From: Magnetococcales bacterium WMHbinv6
Lineage (GTDB): Bacteria > Pseudomonadota > Magnetococcia > Magnetococcales > Magnetaquicoccaceae
NCBI GenBank assembly: GCA_002753135.1
Contig: PDZV01000004.1
Location: forward strand, 62,001 to 126,000
Length of the DNA: 64,000 nt
Reading direction: 5' to 3'
The notes under the pieces were generated by a model that was given only the letters and a program-made list of their open reading frames with translations, made no database searches and had not been told where the DNA came from. Each line of letters opens with the position of its first letter. Position 1 is the first letter of the stretch. Of the stretch, positions 43,095 through 52,352 are shown one piece after another. The translations under genes and the position numbers were made by a program.

Positions 43095-43517
43095 GTGGCA
43101 CGTGTAACCATTGAAGATTGTCTGACCCATGTTCCCAACCGTTTTGATCTGGTGCTGTTGGCCTCGAAACGGGCGCGGCAGTTGATGGGTGGCGTCGATC
43201 CGCTGCTGCCTGTCAACAACGATAAAGTGACCGTCATTGCCTTGCGTGAAATCGCCGACGGCGTACTCGATCTGGAAGCGCTGGAGCGGGAACCCATCGA
43301 ACGGCGCAGTTTGCCCGAAGAGGAGTATATCGGTTCGCCACTGGATGCCGAGGCCCGCGATCTGATGAATGAAGAGATCCATATGCTGGGTGTGCAGGAA
43401 GACTCCTTTGCCGACGGCGAGGAAGAGTCGTTCGACGCCTTGTTGGGTATCGGTGCCGCCGGGGAAGTGGACGAATTTGCCGGAGATTATGAAGACTCCG
43501 AAGATGCGGGCGAGTGA
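43095..43517 (+). CDS. rpoZ: RNA polymerase omega subunit
   Basis: Predicted 140 residues from GTG 43095 with GAGGTGAG upstream. The N-terminal 75 residues match omega (MARVTIEDCLTHVPNRFDLV, VTVIALREIADG). The remaining 65 residues are a strongly acidic extension, about 50 more than in E. coli (91 aa). Omega assists polymerase assembly and forms part of a ppGpp site, fitting the next gene. Confidence 0.95.
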   Translation: MARVTIEDCLTHVPNRFDLVLLASKRARQLMGGVDPLLPVNNDKVTVIALREIADGVLDLEALEREPIERRSLPEEEYIGSPLDAEARDLMNEEIHMLGVQEDSFADGEEESFDALLGIGAAGEVDEFAGDYEDSEDAGE

Positions 43518-43611
43518 GGTGCCTGCAAGCCTGTTTGCCTGATGGCTTGTGCGTCAATCGTCGTGTGCCAGTGCAACAGCAGATAAACACATGGGGGATA
43601 AAGGGACACCG

Positions 43612-45879
43612 GTGAGCCGAGGACACGACCACAAAATTGATGCCCATTGGTGGGCGGAAATGGTGGAGCGCATTGTTGGCTACCATCCCAATGTGGATCG
43701 TGTTTTTCTGGCCCGTCTCTGTCACCACGTCTGTGAAGCGACCGTTGCCTGCCCAACTCCCCCTGCCAGCGAATCGACCTGTCCGTCACAACCGACCCGG
43801 GTTGCCACGACAGCTGGCGATGGAAATCTTGCCACTGTGGCGACGGTGCAGCGGCACGGCATTCCCCTTTATCCCTCAGAAATCTCTGCCATTCTTGTCG
43901 AACTTCGCCTGGATGTCGCCTCCGTCGCCGCCGGCCTGCTTCTGGAACGTTTTGTCAATCAGCAGATAAGCACCAGTGAAATTCGTCGCGAATTTGGCGA
44001 GGATGTTCTCTTTCTGGTCGAAGGGGTCGCCAAAATTTCCCTGGCTTCCGCCCGGGCCAAGGCGGATCCGCAACCAGAAGAGTTGCGCAAAATGATCATG
44101 GCCATGGCGCAGGATATGCGCGTTATTTTGGTGCGCCTGGCCATTTGTCTGCAACAGGTGCGCGGCATGTCTGCCGCCAACGTTACCCCTCCACAACGTT
44201 TGACGCGAGAAATTCTGGAAATTTATGCGCCCATTGCCCATCGCCTGGGCATCTACTGGATCAAAAATGAGCTGGAAGATCTGGCCTTCAAATTGAGTCA
44301 GCCGGAAGTCTATGCCTCGCTGTGTGAGCAACTGGAGGCCCATCGACAAGGGGGGGCCGATGCGGTGCGCAAAATGGTTGCCCTGCTGACCAGGCTACTG
44401 AAAAAACATAATATTTCCGGTCAAGTGCTGGGCAGGGAAAAACACATTTATTCCGTCTACAACAAATTGCAGCGCAAAGGCGGTACCCTGGATGCGCTGT
44501 ATGATATTGTCGGTTACCGGATCATTGTGCGCAAAAAGGCCGACTGTTACCGAGCCTTGGGGATGATTCACGGTGAATTTCGTCCCATTCCCGGTCGACT
44601 GAAAGATTATATCGCGCTGCCAAAAAGCAACGGTTATCAGTCGCTGCATTCGGTGGTCTTTGGACCCTTTGGTGACCGGGTGGAAATTCAGATCCGCACG
44701 GAAAAAATGCACCAGGTGGCCGAAAGCGGCGTTGCTGCCCACTGGAGCTACAAAGAGGGACTGCATACCAAAAAACATTCCGGTGCAACCGGATTTGATT
44801 CGTTGAAACGGATTCTGGAGTTGCACCGCAATGCGGATGATCCCAGCCAGTTTCTGGAAAACGTCAAAATCGATCTGTTTCCCAACGAAATTTATCTGTT
44901 TACGCCGGCAGGTGACATTATCACCTTGCCGGTGGGGGCAACGCCGGTCGATTTTGCCTATGCGGTCCATTCGGAAGTCGGCGATCATTGTCAGGGGGCC
45001 AAGGTCAATGGCCGCATGGTCCCCTTGAAAACCGTTTTGGCCACCGGCGATGTGGTGGAAATATTGACCAGCCGCAACCAGCACCCCAACCCGGAGTGGC
45101 TGCGTTTTGTCGTGACGGGTCAAGCCCGTTACCGCATCAACCGCTGGGAGAAAAAACAGTCCAAAGAACAAGCACTGGCGCTGGGCCGTGAATTGTTGGG
45201 TCGTGAGATTCAAAAAAGCGGCCATGGCATGAGCCTGAACGAAAAACTGTTGCAGCAGGCGACGGAGATGTTTCGTTTGGCCAATACGGAAGATCTGTTG
45301 GTCCGTATCGGCTCATCCCTGTTGCCGCCGGGTCAGGTTGTTGCCAAACTGTTTCCGGATTGGGAAAAAAGCAGCAGCGGTAAAACACGGCAAACCGTGC
45401 CTGCCGCCAAACTGCCGGAAAGCGGCACGCCTGCCCTGCGCCTGGAAGGATTATTATCCGAAATGGCCGTGGTGGCTGCCCGTTGTTGTTCGCCGGTGCC
45501 GGGGGATCAGACGGTCGGAATCGTCACGACAGGCAAAGGGATTACCCTGCATGCCCAGGATTGCCCCAATCTGGAAGGGCTGCGCGAAGAACCGGAACGT
45601 TGGATTCCAGCTGTCGACTGGTTGGAAGATCGCCGTCATACTTATGTCGCCCGCCTGCGGGTATGGGCGGTCAACCGTCGAGAAACCCCACTGCGTATTA
45701 CCCAAACGGTTGCTGCGGTCAAAGCCGGAATTGTTAAAATACAAATGCAGGAACGAGATCGGGATCCCTGCCAATTTTTATTGGATGTGGATGTGCCTGG
45801 TCTGCAAGTGTTGGAACGGGTTATGCAGGGGCTGCGCAGTATGACCGATGTCGTGGGTGTGGAACGTATTCGTGGTTGA
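43612..45879 (+). CDS. relA: RelA/SpoT family (p)ppGpp synthetase with degenerate HD domain
   Basis: Predicted 755 residues from GTG 43612, with AAAGGG upstream; ATG 43591 is the alternative. The N-terminal HD region (about 15-190) has lost the hydrolase residues: HP is YP and the usual LLHDVIEDT reads LLLERFVNQ. The synthetase domain is intact (REKHIYSVYNKL, YDIVGYR, PKSNGYQSLHSVV, VEIQIRT). TGS, zinc-finger-like (RCCSPVPGD) and ACT domains follow. It probably only makes (p)ppGpp, like gammaproteobacterial RelA, although it occupies the spoT position. Confidence 0.9.
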   Translation: MSRGHDHKIDAHWWAEMVERIVGYHPNVDRVFLARLCHHVCEATVACPTPPASESTCPSQPTRVATTAGDGNLATVATVQRHGIPLYPSEISAILVELRLDVASVAAGLLLERFVNQQISTSEIRREFGEDVLFLVEGVAKISLASARAKADPQPEELRKMIMAMAQDMRVILVRLAICLQQVRGMSAANVTPPQRLTREILEIYAPIAHRLGIYWIKNELEDLAFKLSQPEVYASLCEQLEAHRQGGADAVRKMVALLTRLLKKHNISGQVLGREKHIYSVYNKLQRKGGTLDALYDIVGYRIIVRKKADCYRALGMIHGEFRPIPGRLKDYIALPKSNGYQSLHSVVFGPFGDRVEIQIRTEKMHQVAESGVAAHWSYKEGLHTKKHSGATGFDSLKRILELHRNADDPSQFLENVKIDLFPNEIYLFTPAGDIITLPVGATPVDFAYAVHSEVGDHCQGAKVNGRMVPLKTVLATGDVVEILTSRNQHPNPEWLRFVVTGQARYRINRWEKKQSKEQALALGRELLGREIQKSGHGMSLNEKLLQQATEMFRLANTEDLLVRIGSSLLPPGQVVAKLFPDWEKSSSGKTRQTVPAAKLPESGTPALRLEGLLSEMAVVAARCCSPVPGDQTVGIVTTGKGITLHAQDCPNLEGLREEPERWIPAVDWLEDRRHTYVARLRVWAVNRRETPLRITQTVAAVKAGIVKIQMQERDRDPCQFLLDVDVPGLQVLERVMQGLRSMTDVVGVERIRG

Positions 45880-45914
45880 CGGATCGGTGATGAGCATACG
45901 GTTGGGAGCTGGCC

Positions 45915-46385
45915 ATGAGTGAGTTGATACCGACTGCCGTGCATAGCCACCTGGCACCCCAGGCCATCGGGCCTTACAGCCAGGGTGTGCGTGTTGGTCC
46001 ATGGTTGTTTCTTTCTGGACAAGTGCCGTTGCTGCCAGATAGTGGCACCCTCCTTGAGGGCGATGTCACGCAGCAAATGGTGCGGATCATGGATAACGTC
46101 GCCGCCGTGTTGGCTGCAGCGGGTGGCGGGTGGGGCCATGTGGTCAAGACAACGCTCTATTTGCAGGATATGAACGATTTTGCGCTTGTCAACGAAGTCT
46201 ACGCCCGCTATCTGACACCACCCTATCCAGCCCGTTCTACTGTCGCCGTGGCTGCTTTACCCAAAGGGGCGCGTATTGAACTGGATGCCATCGCTTACCT
46301 GCCGATGTCGCCAGCAGGCGACGCCAAGGCACAGCAGTCCGTCGATAAAGACGACCGACACTCTTCAGGCGAGGCGCAACGGTAA
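45915..46385 (+). CDS. ridA: RidA/YjgF family enamine deaminase
   Basis: Predicted 156 residues against a usual 128. The core has QAIGPYSQGVRVGPWLFLSG, the helix KTTLYLQDMNDFALVNEVYARY, and the active-site arginine in PARSTVAVAALPKGARIELDAIA. It hydrolyses reactive enamines from amino acid metabolism. The last 26 residues (after LPMSP) are extra, low complexity, and coincide with repeat-like DNA. It ends the yicC-gmk-rpoZ-relA cluster, a usual position. Confidence 0.93.
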   Translation: MSELIPTAVHSHLAPQAIGPYSQGVRVGPWLFLSGQVPLLPDSGTLLEGDVTQQMVRIMDNVAAVLAAAGGGWGHVVKTTLYLQDMNDFALVNEVYARYLTPPYPARSTVAVAALPKGARIELDAIAYLPMSPAGDAKAQQSVDKDDRHSSGEAQR

Positions 46386-46470
46386 CGAAAAGCGCAGCAC
46401 ACCCACTGATGGGCAAGCGTCGCAGTCAATGGTGCAACGCAGCATCAAGGTGGCGATTTTGGCACCAGGC
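46360..46470. repeat. Possible diverged copy C of the intergenic repeat
   Basis: CAACGCAGCATCAAGG followed by TTTTGGCACC resembles the right part of copy A (CAACGCTGTATCAAGG, TTTTGGACC), and CTTCAGGCGAGGCGC resembles its left part. No clean terminal inverted repeat was found, so this may be a decayed copy that has run into ridA. Confidence 0.35.
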
Positions 46471-46481
46471 TGATAGAGGGG

Positions 46482-46823
46482 TCAGGTTGCTTTCCACTCT
46501 ATCCGCTTGCCCCATGATTGGTTGAAAAAGTGTTTGACACCATCAACCATCCGGTCGATGGCCCGAAACAGGTTGTCAAAACCTGTGGCCAGCGCATGAT
46601 AGGCATCGGCACCGATGACAAATTTGATGGCACTTTTGATCTGTACCCCGATTTGATGGCCGAAGGCCAGCAGTCGTTTCAGGTCTGGGGATAGCGTGTC
46701 GTTGCTGCCGTACCAGAAATTGGAGCGGAATTCTGTTTTTTGGTCATACTCCCCGGCAGCCAGAGTTGGTCCGTACCAGACGATACAGAGAACAATGAGG
46801 AGCAGTTGCAGAATGCGTTTCAT
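46482..46823 (-). CDS. Small exported protein of unknown function
   Basis: Predicted 113 residues. A clear signal peptide (MKRILQLLLIVLCIVWYGPTLAAG) precedes about 90 mature residues with aromatic-rich start (FRSNFWYGSND) and amphipathic helices. No cysteine or catalytic motif is visible and no family is recognised. It is transcribed divergently from the L,D-transpeptidase gene. Confidence 0.6.
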   Translation of the reverse strand: MKRILQLLLIVLCIVWYGPTLAAGEYDQKTEFRSNFWYGSNDTLSPDLKRLLAFGHQIGVQIKSAIKFVIGADAYHALATGFDNLFRAIDRMVDGVKHFFNQSWGKRIEWKAT

Positions 46824-46972
46824 TACCGTTCTCCCACAAACAAGGAGCGTTATCGAGTCAAAGGAGGTTTGTAACTGACCGGAATATTAACCGGTGCATG
46901 TTCTATTCTACTCGGTATACACGATATTTCAATACTATTTTTGCAAATTCTGCCACGTTAATAGGGATTGCC
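46824..46972. other. Divergent promoter region
   Basis: 149 A/T-rich bases lie between the small exported protein gene (-) and the L,D-transpeptidase gene (+). It should contain both promoters; no operator was recognised. Confidence 0.35.
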
Positions 46973-47704
46973 ATGATTCATTATGCAATAAATCAACGCA
47001 ATGACCGGATGCTGATCATTTTTTTCGCTCTTTGCTTATGCTGTGTGGCAACGCTCTCCTGGGCGGCCAATCCGTTGCCGATCCTTTCGGAAGAAGAACG
47101 GGCGCAGATTCGCGTTGAACCCTCGGCAGAAGCACGTGTGCAGCAGCTGTTGAGCCAAGCCGGTTATGCCTATCCCGTGCGCGGCAGTCTCTCGTTTTTG
47201 GTCTTCAAGGAGGATCGCACGCTGGAGGTGTGGCTCCATACCGAGCAGGGGGCGCGTCTGTTGAAGAGTTATCCCGTATTGGGCATGAGTGGTTTTGCCG
47301 GTCCCAAGCAGCGCCAGGGGGATTTGCAAGTGCCGGAAGGGATTTATCGTATTGTTTGGCTCAATGCGAAAAGTGAGTTCCATTTATCGATGCAACTGGA
47401 CTATCCCAACGAATTTGATCGCCGCAAAGCCAGTGAAGAGGCGCGCAGCCATTTAGGGGGAGAGATATTCATTCATGGTGGCACCTCATCGGTCGGCTGT
47501 ATCGCCATGGGTGATGAAGCGATTGAAGAGCTGTTCATCATGACGATGACAGCAGAAGGCGGACCAGCAGAAGTGATTGTGGCACCTTATGATTTTCGTC
47601 GGCAACCGGCTCCGTCGCACCCTTCGCTGTTTCCGTCCTGGTTGCCGGAACTCTATCAGCAAATTACCGTTCACCTGGCCCGTTATCCTTTATCGGAACG
47701 GTAA
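46973..47704 (+). CDS. L,D-transpeptidase (YkuD domain, YafK-like)
   Basis: Predicted 243 residues from ATG 46973 (AGGG upstream); ATG 47009 is an alternative, and the longer frame is not supported. A signal peptide (MLIIFFALCLCCVATLSWA) leads to a periplasmic YkuD domain with the catalytic motif HGGTSSVGCIAMGDEAIEEL, including His and Cys. Related enzymes cross-link peptidoglycan, attach lipoproteins, or (YafK) release them. The role here cannot be fixed from sequence. Confidence 0.88.
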   Translation: MIHYAINQRNDRMLIIFFALCLCCVATLSWAANPLPILSEEERAQIRVEPSAEARVQQLLSQAGYAYPVRGSLSFLVFKEDRTLEVWLHTEQGARLLKSYPVLGMSGFAGPKQRQGDLQVPEGIYRIVWLNAKSEFHLSMQLDYPNEFDRRKASEEARSHLGGEIFIHGGTSSVGCIAMGDEAIEELFIMTMTAEGGPAEVIVAPYDFRRQPAPSHPSLFPSWLPELYQQITVHLARYPLSER

Positions 47705-47801
47705 TGGCAGGCCAGGCCAGGCAACAAACCACCGCCAATGAGGTCGTACTGCTGGTGTTTGAGCAGAATATTCCGTATGATAGGTTCTCAGGAGGAGAAC
47801 C

Positions 47802-48056
47802 ATGAACAAAAAATTTGCCATTTTAGGCGACATTGTCATTGGCTTTATCAGCAAACAGGAACGAAAAAACTGGTTGCTGGCCCATCCGTCTGGCCAAGCC
47901 ATTCGACGGGATCAATTTCCAGCCGGAAGAAAAATTCGCGATGCGGTTCCGGCCTTTTTGTTTGATGCGATCAATCAGGAGTTTCCCCCGGATCAAGCGG
48001 AATTTTGTATTCAATCCATCTGGAATGATGCGGGGAAAAAGAAAAAAGCCAAATAA
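47802..48056 (+). CDS. Small conserved-looking hypothetical protein
   Basis: Predicted 84 residues, basic, with a lysine-rich end (DAGKKKKAK). The start has CAGGAGGAGAACC, an excellent ribosome site. No signal peptide, membrane segment or known motif is seen. It lies 97 bases after the L,D-transpeptidase gene and 21 bases before the Sel1 gene. Confidence 0.6.
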   Translation: MNKKFAILGDIVIGFISKQERKNWLLAHPSGQAIRRDQFPAGRKIRDAVPAFLFDAINQEFPPDQAEFCIQSIWNDAGKKKKAK

Positions 48057-48077
48057 AGTAAAGGATGAAAAACCACG

Positions 48078-49673
48078 ATGCGGATCCTGTTGCTGCTCTG
48101 TTGTTATATCATGCTGATTGGTCTGATGCCGGGCACGGTGCAGGCAGACGAATTGGCTCTGTTGATGGAACGGGCCGATACCGGTGAGGTAACGAGTCAA
48201 TGGCAGTTGGGCATGCGCTACCTGGAAGGGCGGGGCGTCAAACAGGATTATCAAAAAGCGGAAGAGTGGTTGCGCCGTGCCGCCGAACAGGGATTGGCCA
48301 GGGCACAATATCGTTTGGGGCGCATGTATGACAGAGGAGAGGGGGTTGCCGTCGATGCAGCGGGGGCTGCCGCCTGGTATCGCAAAGCGGCTGAACAAAA
48401 TTTTGTCCCGGCACAAAACAATTTAGGCAATTTGTACCGGGATGGCAAAGGGGTGGAACAGGATCATGCCGCCGCCGTCTCCTGGTATCGCAAAGCGGCT
48501 GAAGCGGGTGACGCATCTGCCCAGGCCAATTTGAGCGCCATGTATGCCAACGGTCATGGTGTGGAACAAGATAGCGAACAGGCCGCACAATGGTTACAAA
48601 AATCGGCCAAACAAGGATATGGCAAAGCCCGCTTAAGCATGCAAACCATGCCGGGTGCGACCCTGACCCCCCGCAGCAATCAGCAAAGTTCCGACAAAGC
48701 CCTGCAGACCAACAACAAACGTGTGCCCACACAAAGCGCATCGGTTCGCAAACGTCGTCTGCCGGTAGCCACAGCCCGACGTGCGCCATCTCCGACAAAG
48801 CAATACCGTCCGGCAACCGTTGCGCCGCGCCTTGCACAGGCACCTCAAGCAACCCCGCACCCCGCAGAGACAACCGTGGCAACCGCTGTGCAGGGTGAGG
48901 CTGTACCAGGTGAGGTTGTGGCTGCCAGTGTGCCGACAACGGTGGCCGACACGCCAACTCCCTCTGTATCTGCCACCGAGTCCGCTCCACCCGTTGCTTT
49001 CCATCCAGCCGTCACCCCGGATCAACCCACCCTGGCCCCGGCCCTGGGGGGTTTTGGCGCTCCGCCACAGACGACGCCGACCACCACCGCTGTGGTCAGT
49101 TCTTCCGTCAGTGAGCCATCACCTCCTTCGACGCATGCCATGCCTAGTGTTGTGCCGGAACAACCCCCGGTACTCCATTTTCGTATGAGCGAATCCGGGT
49201 CGGAACCGGGTGTGGTGCGGGGAGGGGCGGTCGAACAGGAGTTATCCTATCCCGTCTATCAGGCCGCCACGGTGCCGACGGCCCGTTACATTGATAACGG
49301 GGATGGGACCATTACCGACCGTTTGCGCGGTTTGGTCGGTTTGAAAAATGCCAACTGTTTCGGTCGGCAAATGTGGGAGAGTGCCCAATCGGCAATACGG
49401 GAATTGGCCAGTGGGCAATGTCAGTTGCGCGATAATTCCCGGGCCGGTGATTGGCGTCTGTTAAGCCGGGATGAGATGCATATATTGTTGGACTGGCAGG
49501 AGAGCGGCCTGTTTGATGGGGTCATTGCTTCCGGCTACTATTGGTCTGCGACGCCGCATGATGCCAATCCGGCCCACATCTGGTATCTGATGCCCAGCAA
49601 GGGGATGCTCTACAACGGCAGCCAGGAGCGGAAAAATGCCTCCTGGCCGGTCAGGGCGATTCGCCAACCGTAG
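48078..49673 (+). CDS. Exported Sel1-repeat protein with C-terminal DUF1566 domain
   Basis: Predicted 531 residues. A signal peptide (about 1-22) is followed by four Sel1-like repeats (about 36-185; for example ARAQYRLGRMYDRGEGV and AQNNLGNLYRDGKGV). A long Pro/Thr/Ala-rich linker (about 195-395) leads to a DUF1566/Lcl-type domain (YIDNGDGTITDRLRGL, WRLLSRDEM, ASGYYWSATPHD, WPVRAIR). The architecture suggests a periplasmic or surface scaffold plus a lectin-like module. Its end overlaps the convergent thiD gene by 23 bases. Confidence 0.8.
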   Translation: MRILLLLCCYIMLIGLMPGTVQADELALLMERADTGEVTSQWQLGMRYLEGRGVKQDYQKAEEWLRRAAEQGLARAQYRLGRMYDRGEGVAVDAAGAAAWYRKAAEQNFVPAQNNLGNLYRDGKGVEQDHAAAVSWYRKAAEAGDASAQANLSAMYANGHGVEQDSEQAAQWLQKSAKQGYGKARLSMQTMPGATLTPRSNQQSSDKALQTNNKRVPTQSASVRKRRLPVATARRAPSPTKQYRPATVAPRLAQAPQATPHPAETTVATAVQGEAVPGEVVAASVPTTVADTPTPSVSATESAPPVAFHPAVTPDQPTLAPALGGFGAPPQTTPTTTAVVSSSVSEPSPPSTHAMPSVVPEQPPVLHFRMSESGSEPGVVRGGAVEQELSYPVYQAATVPTARYIDNGDGTITDRLRGLVGLKNANCFGRQMWESAQSAIRELASGQCQLRDNSRAGDWRLLSRDEMHILLDWQESGLFDGVIASGYYWSATPHDANPAHIWYLMPSKGMLYNGSQERKNASWPVRAIRQP

Positions 49674-50499
49674 GAGTCTGCCCTGCTGCAAAAAGCAGCC
49701 GTTGCCCTTTGCCCAAAGCCAGACTGCCTTGCATACCCTCTCTGACCCACTGCTGACCCTTTTGCACCGCTGCTGTCAGGGTCTGGCCCTGCGCCAGATA
49801 GAGCGCAATGGCCGCAGCCAAGGTGCAACCCGTTCCATGAAACGGACCGCCGGCAAGCCGTGCATGGGTAAAGGAAAAAAATTGTCGACCATCCCATAAC
49901 AGATCGCTGATCATTGCCCCCTCAGCGTGTCCACCCTTCAACAAAACGGCCTGCCCGGAACGCTGCGCCAACTGGCGGATTGCCTCTTCCCGTTCCGCCT
50001 GGCAGGTGACCGGTAAACCGCTCAAAGCGACCGCTTCCGGAAGATTGGGGGTCAACAGGGTAATACGCGGCAATAACTGCTCCAGCAACGCCTCCCGTCC
50101 CCCCGCATCCAGCAGGGTGCCGCCGCCGGTACCCGCCAATACCGGATCGGCAACCACCGGAATATGGGGCCACGCCGTCAACAGCGCAGCAACCGCCAGG
50201 ACAATCTCTCTGCTGGCCAACATACCCAATTTGATGGCATCCACCGGCAGTTCAGCAAGACAACGCTGCATCTGTTGGGCAACCAGATCACCCGGCAGCG
50301 GCACCACCCGATATACCTGCCGGGTATCCTGCACGGTGATGGCTGTCACCGCCGTTAATCCGTAGCCGCCTAAAGCAGTTATCGTTTTCAGATCCGCCTG
50401 CAATCCGGCCCCTGCCGTCGGGTCGGATCCCGCCACGGCCAATACGATCGCTGGACGGCCTATTTCCTGCTGTATCAAGCTTGTTTTCGCCATAACCAT
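49651..50499 (-). CDS. thiD: Hydroxymethylpyrimidine/phosphomethylpyrimidine kinase
   Basis: Predicted 282 residues (ATG 50493 is an equal alternative start). The ribokinase-like fold has VAGSDPTAGAGLQADLKT, the KLGMLAS segment, DPVLAGTGG, LLTPNLPEA and the anion hole GGPFHGTGCTLAAAIA with catalytic Asp replaced by His-Gly-Thr-Gly-Cys context typical of ThiD. It phosphorylates HMP twice in thiamine synthesis. It stands alone, divergent from serA, with no TPP riboswitch recognised. Confidence 0.94.
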   Translation of the reverse strand: MVMAKTSLIQQEIGRPAIVLAVAGSDPTAGAGLQADLKTITALGGYGLTAVTAITVQDTRQVYRVVPLPGDLVAQQMQRCLAELPVDAIKLGMLASREIVLAVAALLTAWPHIPVVADPVLAGTGGGTLLDAGGREALLEQLLPRITLLTPNLPEAVALSGLPVTCQAEREEAIRQLAQRSGQAVLLKGGHAEGAMISDLLWDGRQFFSFTHARLAGGPFHGTGCTLAAAIALYLAQGQTLTAAVQKGQQWVREGMQGSLALGKGQRLLFAAGQTPTVGESP

Positions 50500-50629
50500 A
50501 TGCTAATAATCACCCTTCTGTGTCGTTGCCCGGCAGGCCAACAGGCTTGCTGCGCAAGATCCGCCGTGTGCTGGTTCCATATTTCCCGCTTGCTGACGGG
50601 AATGATAATATAGAGAGAGGAATATCCGA

Positions 50630-52219
50630 ATGCCCAGAGTCTTGATTGCCGATAAAATGTCTGCCAAAGCGGAAGAGATATTTCGCACCCGCGGGGTGGA
50701 GGTGGATGTCCGGCCCGGTTTGTCACCGGCAGAGTTGAAGGAAATTTTGCCACTCTACGATGGTGTCGCCATCCGCTCGGCAACACGCCTGACCGGTGAT
50801 CTGATCCAGGTGGCCAGTCGCCTGAAGGTGATCGGACGGGCCGGCATTGGGGTAGACAATGTCGATATTCCCGTGGCCTCCAAACAAGGGGTGATCGTCA
50901 TGAATGCCCCCTTTGGCAACTCGGTGACCACCGCCGAACATACCGTGGCGTTGGCGTTGGCCGCCTCCCGGCACATTGCTTCGGCGACCGCCTCCACCAA
51001 AGCGGGAAAATGGGAAAAAAATCGCTTCATGGGGCGTGAGTTGGGGGGCAAAACCCTGGGCATCATCGGCACAGGCAATATCGGTTCGCTGGTGGTGGAA
51101 CGTTTCCAAGGCCTGAAAATGAAGGTGATCGCCTACGACCCCTTCCTCTCCCGGCAGAAAGCGGAAGATATGGGGGTGGAGCTGGTCGATGATTTGAACA
51201 ATTTTTGGCCGCGCCTCGATCTGTTGACGGTGCATACCCCTCTGACCCGGCAAACCCAGCATATCGTCAACGCCGATGCCTTTGCCAAGATGAAAAAAGG
51301 GGTGATCGTCGTCAACTGCGCCCGGGGCGGTATTGTTGATGAGCAGGCGCTGTATGAAGCACTTACCTCCGGCAAAGTGTTTGCGGCTGCTTTGGATGTT
51401 TTTGAAAAAGAACCCGCCACCTCACACCCGCTGTTTGAGCTGGAAAATGTGGTGTGTACCCCCCACCTGGGGGCCTCCACCGTCGAAGCTCAGGAAAATG
51501 TCGCGATGCAGATTGCCGAACAGATTGCCGATTATCTGTTGAACGGTACGGTGCAGAACGCACTGAATATTCCCGCCGTATCCGAAGGAGAGTTGCCGAT
51601 TCTGCGGCCATTTCTCAATCTGGCTGACAAATTGGGCACCATGATGGGACAATTGACCGAACAGGGGATCGAACGGATTGAAATTACTTACGAAGGCGAA
51701 GTTTCGCAGTTGAACCGCAAACCGATCACCAATGTTCTGCTCAACAGCCTGCTGACTCCGATTCTGGAAACCGGTGTCAATATCGTCAATGCCCCCCTGA
51801 TTGCCGAGGAGCGGGGTATTGAAGTGGTGGAGGCGATCAATAAACGGTGCCGGGCCGGTTTTACCTCCATGATTACCGTCGGTATTGCCACCGAAAAGGG
51901 AGAACGCTGCATTTCCGGTACACTGTTCAACAACGGTCAGCAGCCCCGCATCGTCTCGATGAATCATGTGCCGATCGAAGCCACCCCGGAGGGAAATCTG
52001 CTCTTTGTTGCCAACCAAGACAGTCCGGGTTTGATCGGGCGCGTGGGTACCATTTTGGGCAACCATGACATCAACATCGCCAATTTCCATTTGGGACGCG
52101 CTGCCGCCGGAGGGCGCGCCATTGCCTTCATCAATGTAGACCAGGAAGTTCCAGAAACGGTCATGCAGCTGTTGCGTGCAGTACCCAATGTACTGGAAGT
52201 CAAGTTGGTCCATTATTGA
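50630..52219 (+). CDS. serA: D-3-phosphoglycerate dehydrogenase
   Basis: Predicted 529 residues, the long type. The NAD-binding loop is GIIGTGNIGSLV, the catalytic Arg/Glu/His are in NCARGGIVDEQAL, and ...THPHLGAST type (CTPHLGAST). An intervening domain (about 320-445) and a C-terminal ACT domain (about 455-529) follow, the layout that allows serine feedback. GAGAGAGG precedes the ATG. It begins serine synthesis from 3-phosphoglycerate. Confidence 0.97.
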   Translation: MPRVLIADKMSAKAEEIFRTRGVEVDVRPGLSPAELKEILPLYDGVAIRSATRLTGDLIQVASRLKVIGRAGIGVDNVDIPVASKQGVIVMNAPFGNSVTTAEHTVALALAASRHIASATASTKAGKWEKNRFMGRELGGKTLGIIGTGNIGSLVVERFQGLKMKVIAYDPFLSRQKAEDMGVELVDDLNNFWPRLDLLTVHTPLTRQTQHIVNADAFAKMKKGVIVVNCARGGIVDEQALYEALTSGKVFAAALDVFEKEPATSHPLFELENVVCTPHLGASTVEAQENVAMQIAEQIADYLLNGTVQNALNIPAVSEGELPILRPFLNLADKLGTMMGQLTEQGIERIEITYEGEVSQLNRKPITNVLLNSLLTPILETGVNIVNAPLIAEERGIEVVEAINKRCRAGFTSMITVGIATEKGERCISGTLFNNGQQPRIVSMNHVPIEATPEGNLLFVANQDSPGLIGRVGTILGNHDINIANFHLGRAAAGGRAIAFINVDQEVPETVMQLLRAVPNVLEVKLVHY

Positions 52220-52224
52220 GCGCT

Positions 52225-52255
52225 CGACGGATCCGGCATTTTGCCGGATCCGTCG
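52225..52255 (+). terminator. Strong hairpin after serA
   Basis: A 14-bp perfect inverted repeat, CGACGGATCCGGCA with TGCCGGATCCGTCG, spans three T residues and starts 5 bases after the serA stop. There is no T run after it, so it may be a Rho-dependent or RNA-stability element. Confidence 0.6.
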
Positions 52256-52352
52256 TTGGTCGATTGGTAGAGACATAGGGAAGGGTCAAACCAAGCAGCT
52301 TGCCAACGTATTTACGTCGGTAACTCTCTGAGTATGCAGCAAGGATGCCGGT

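Noticed and set aside
50500-50629. TPP riboswitch upstream of thiD
   Set aside because: The 130-base thiD-serA gap lacks the THI-box core; it holds only a short hairpin and promoter-like A/T-rich sequence.
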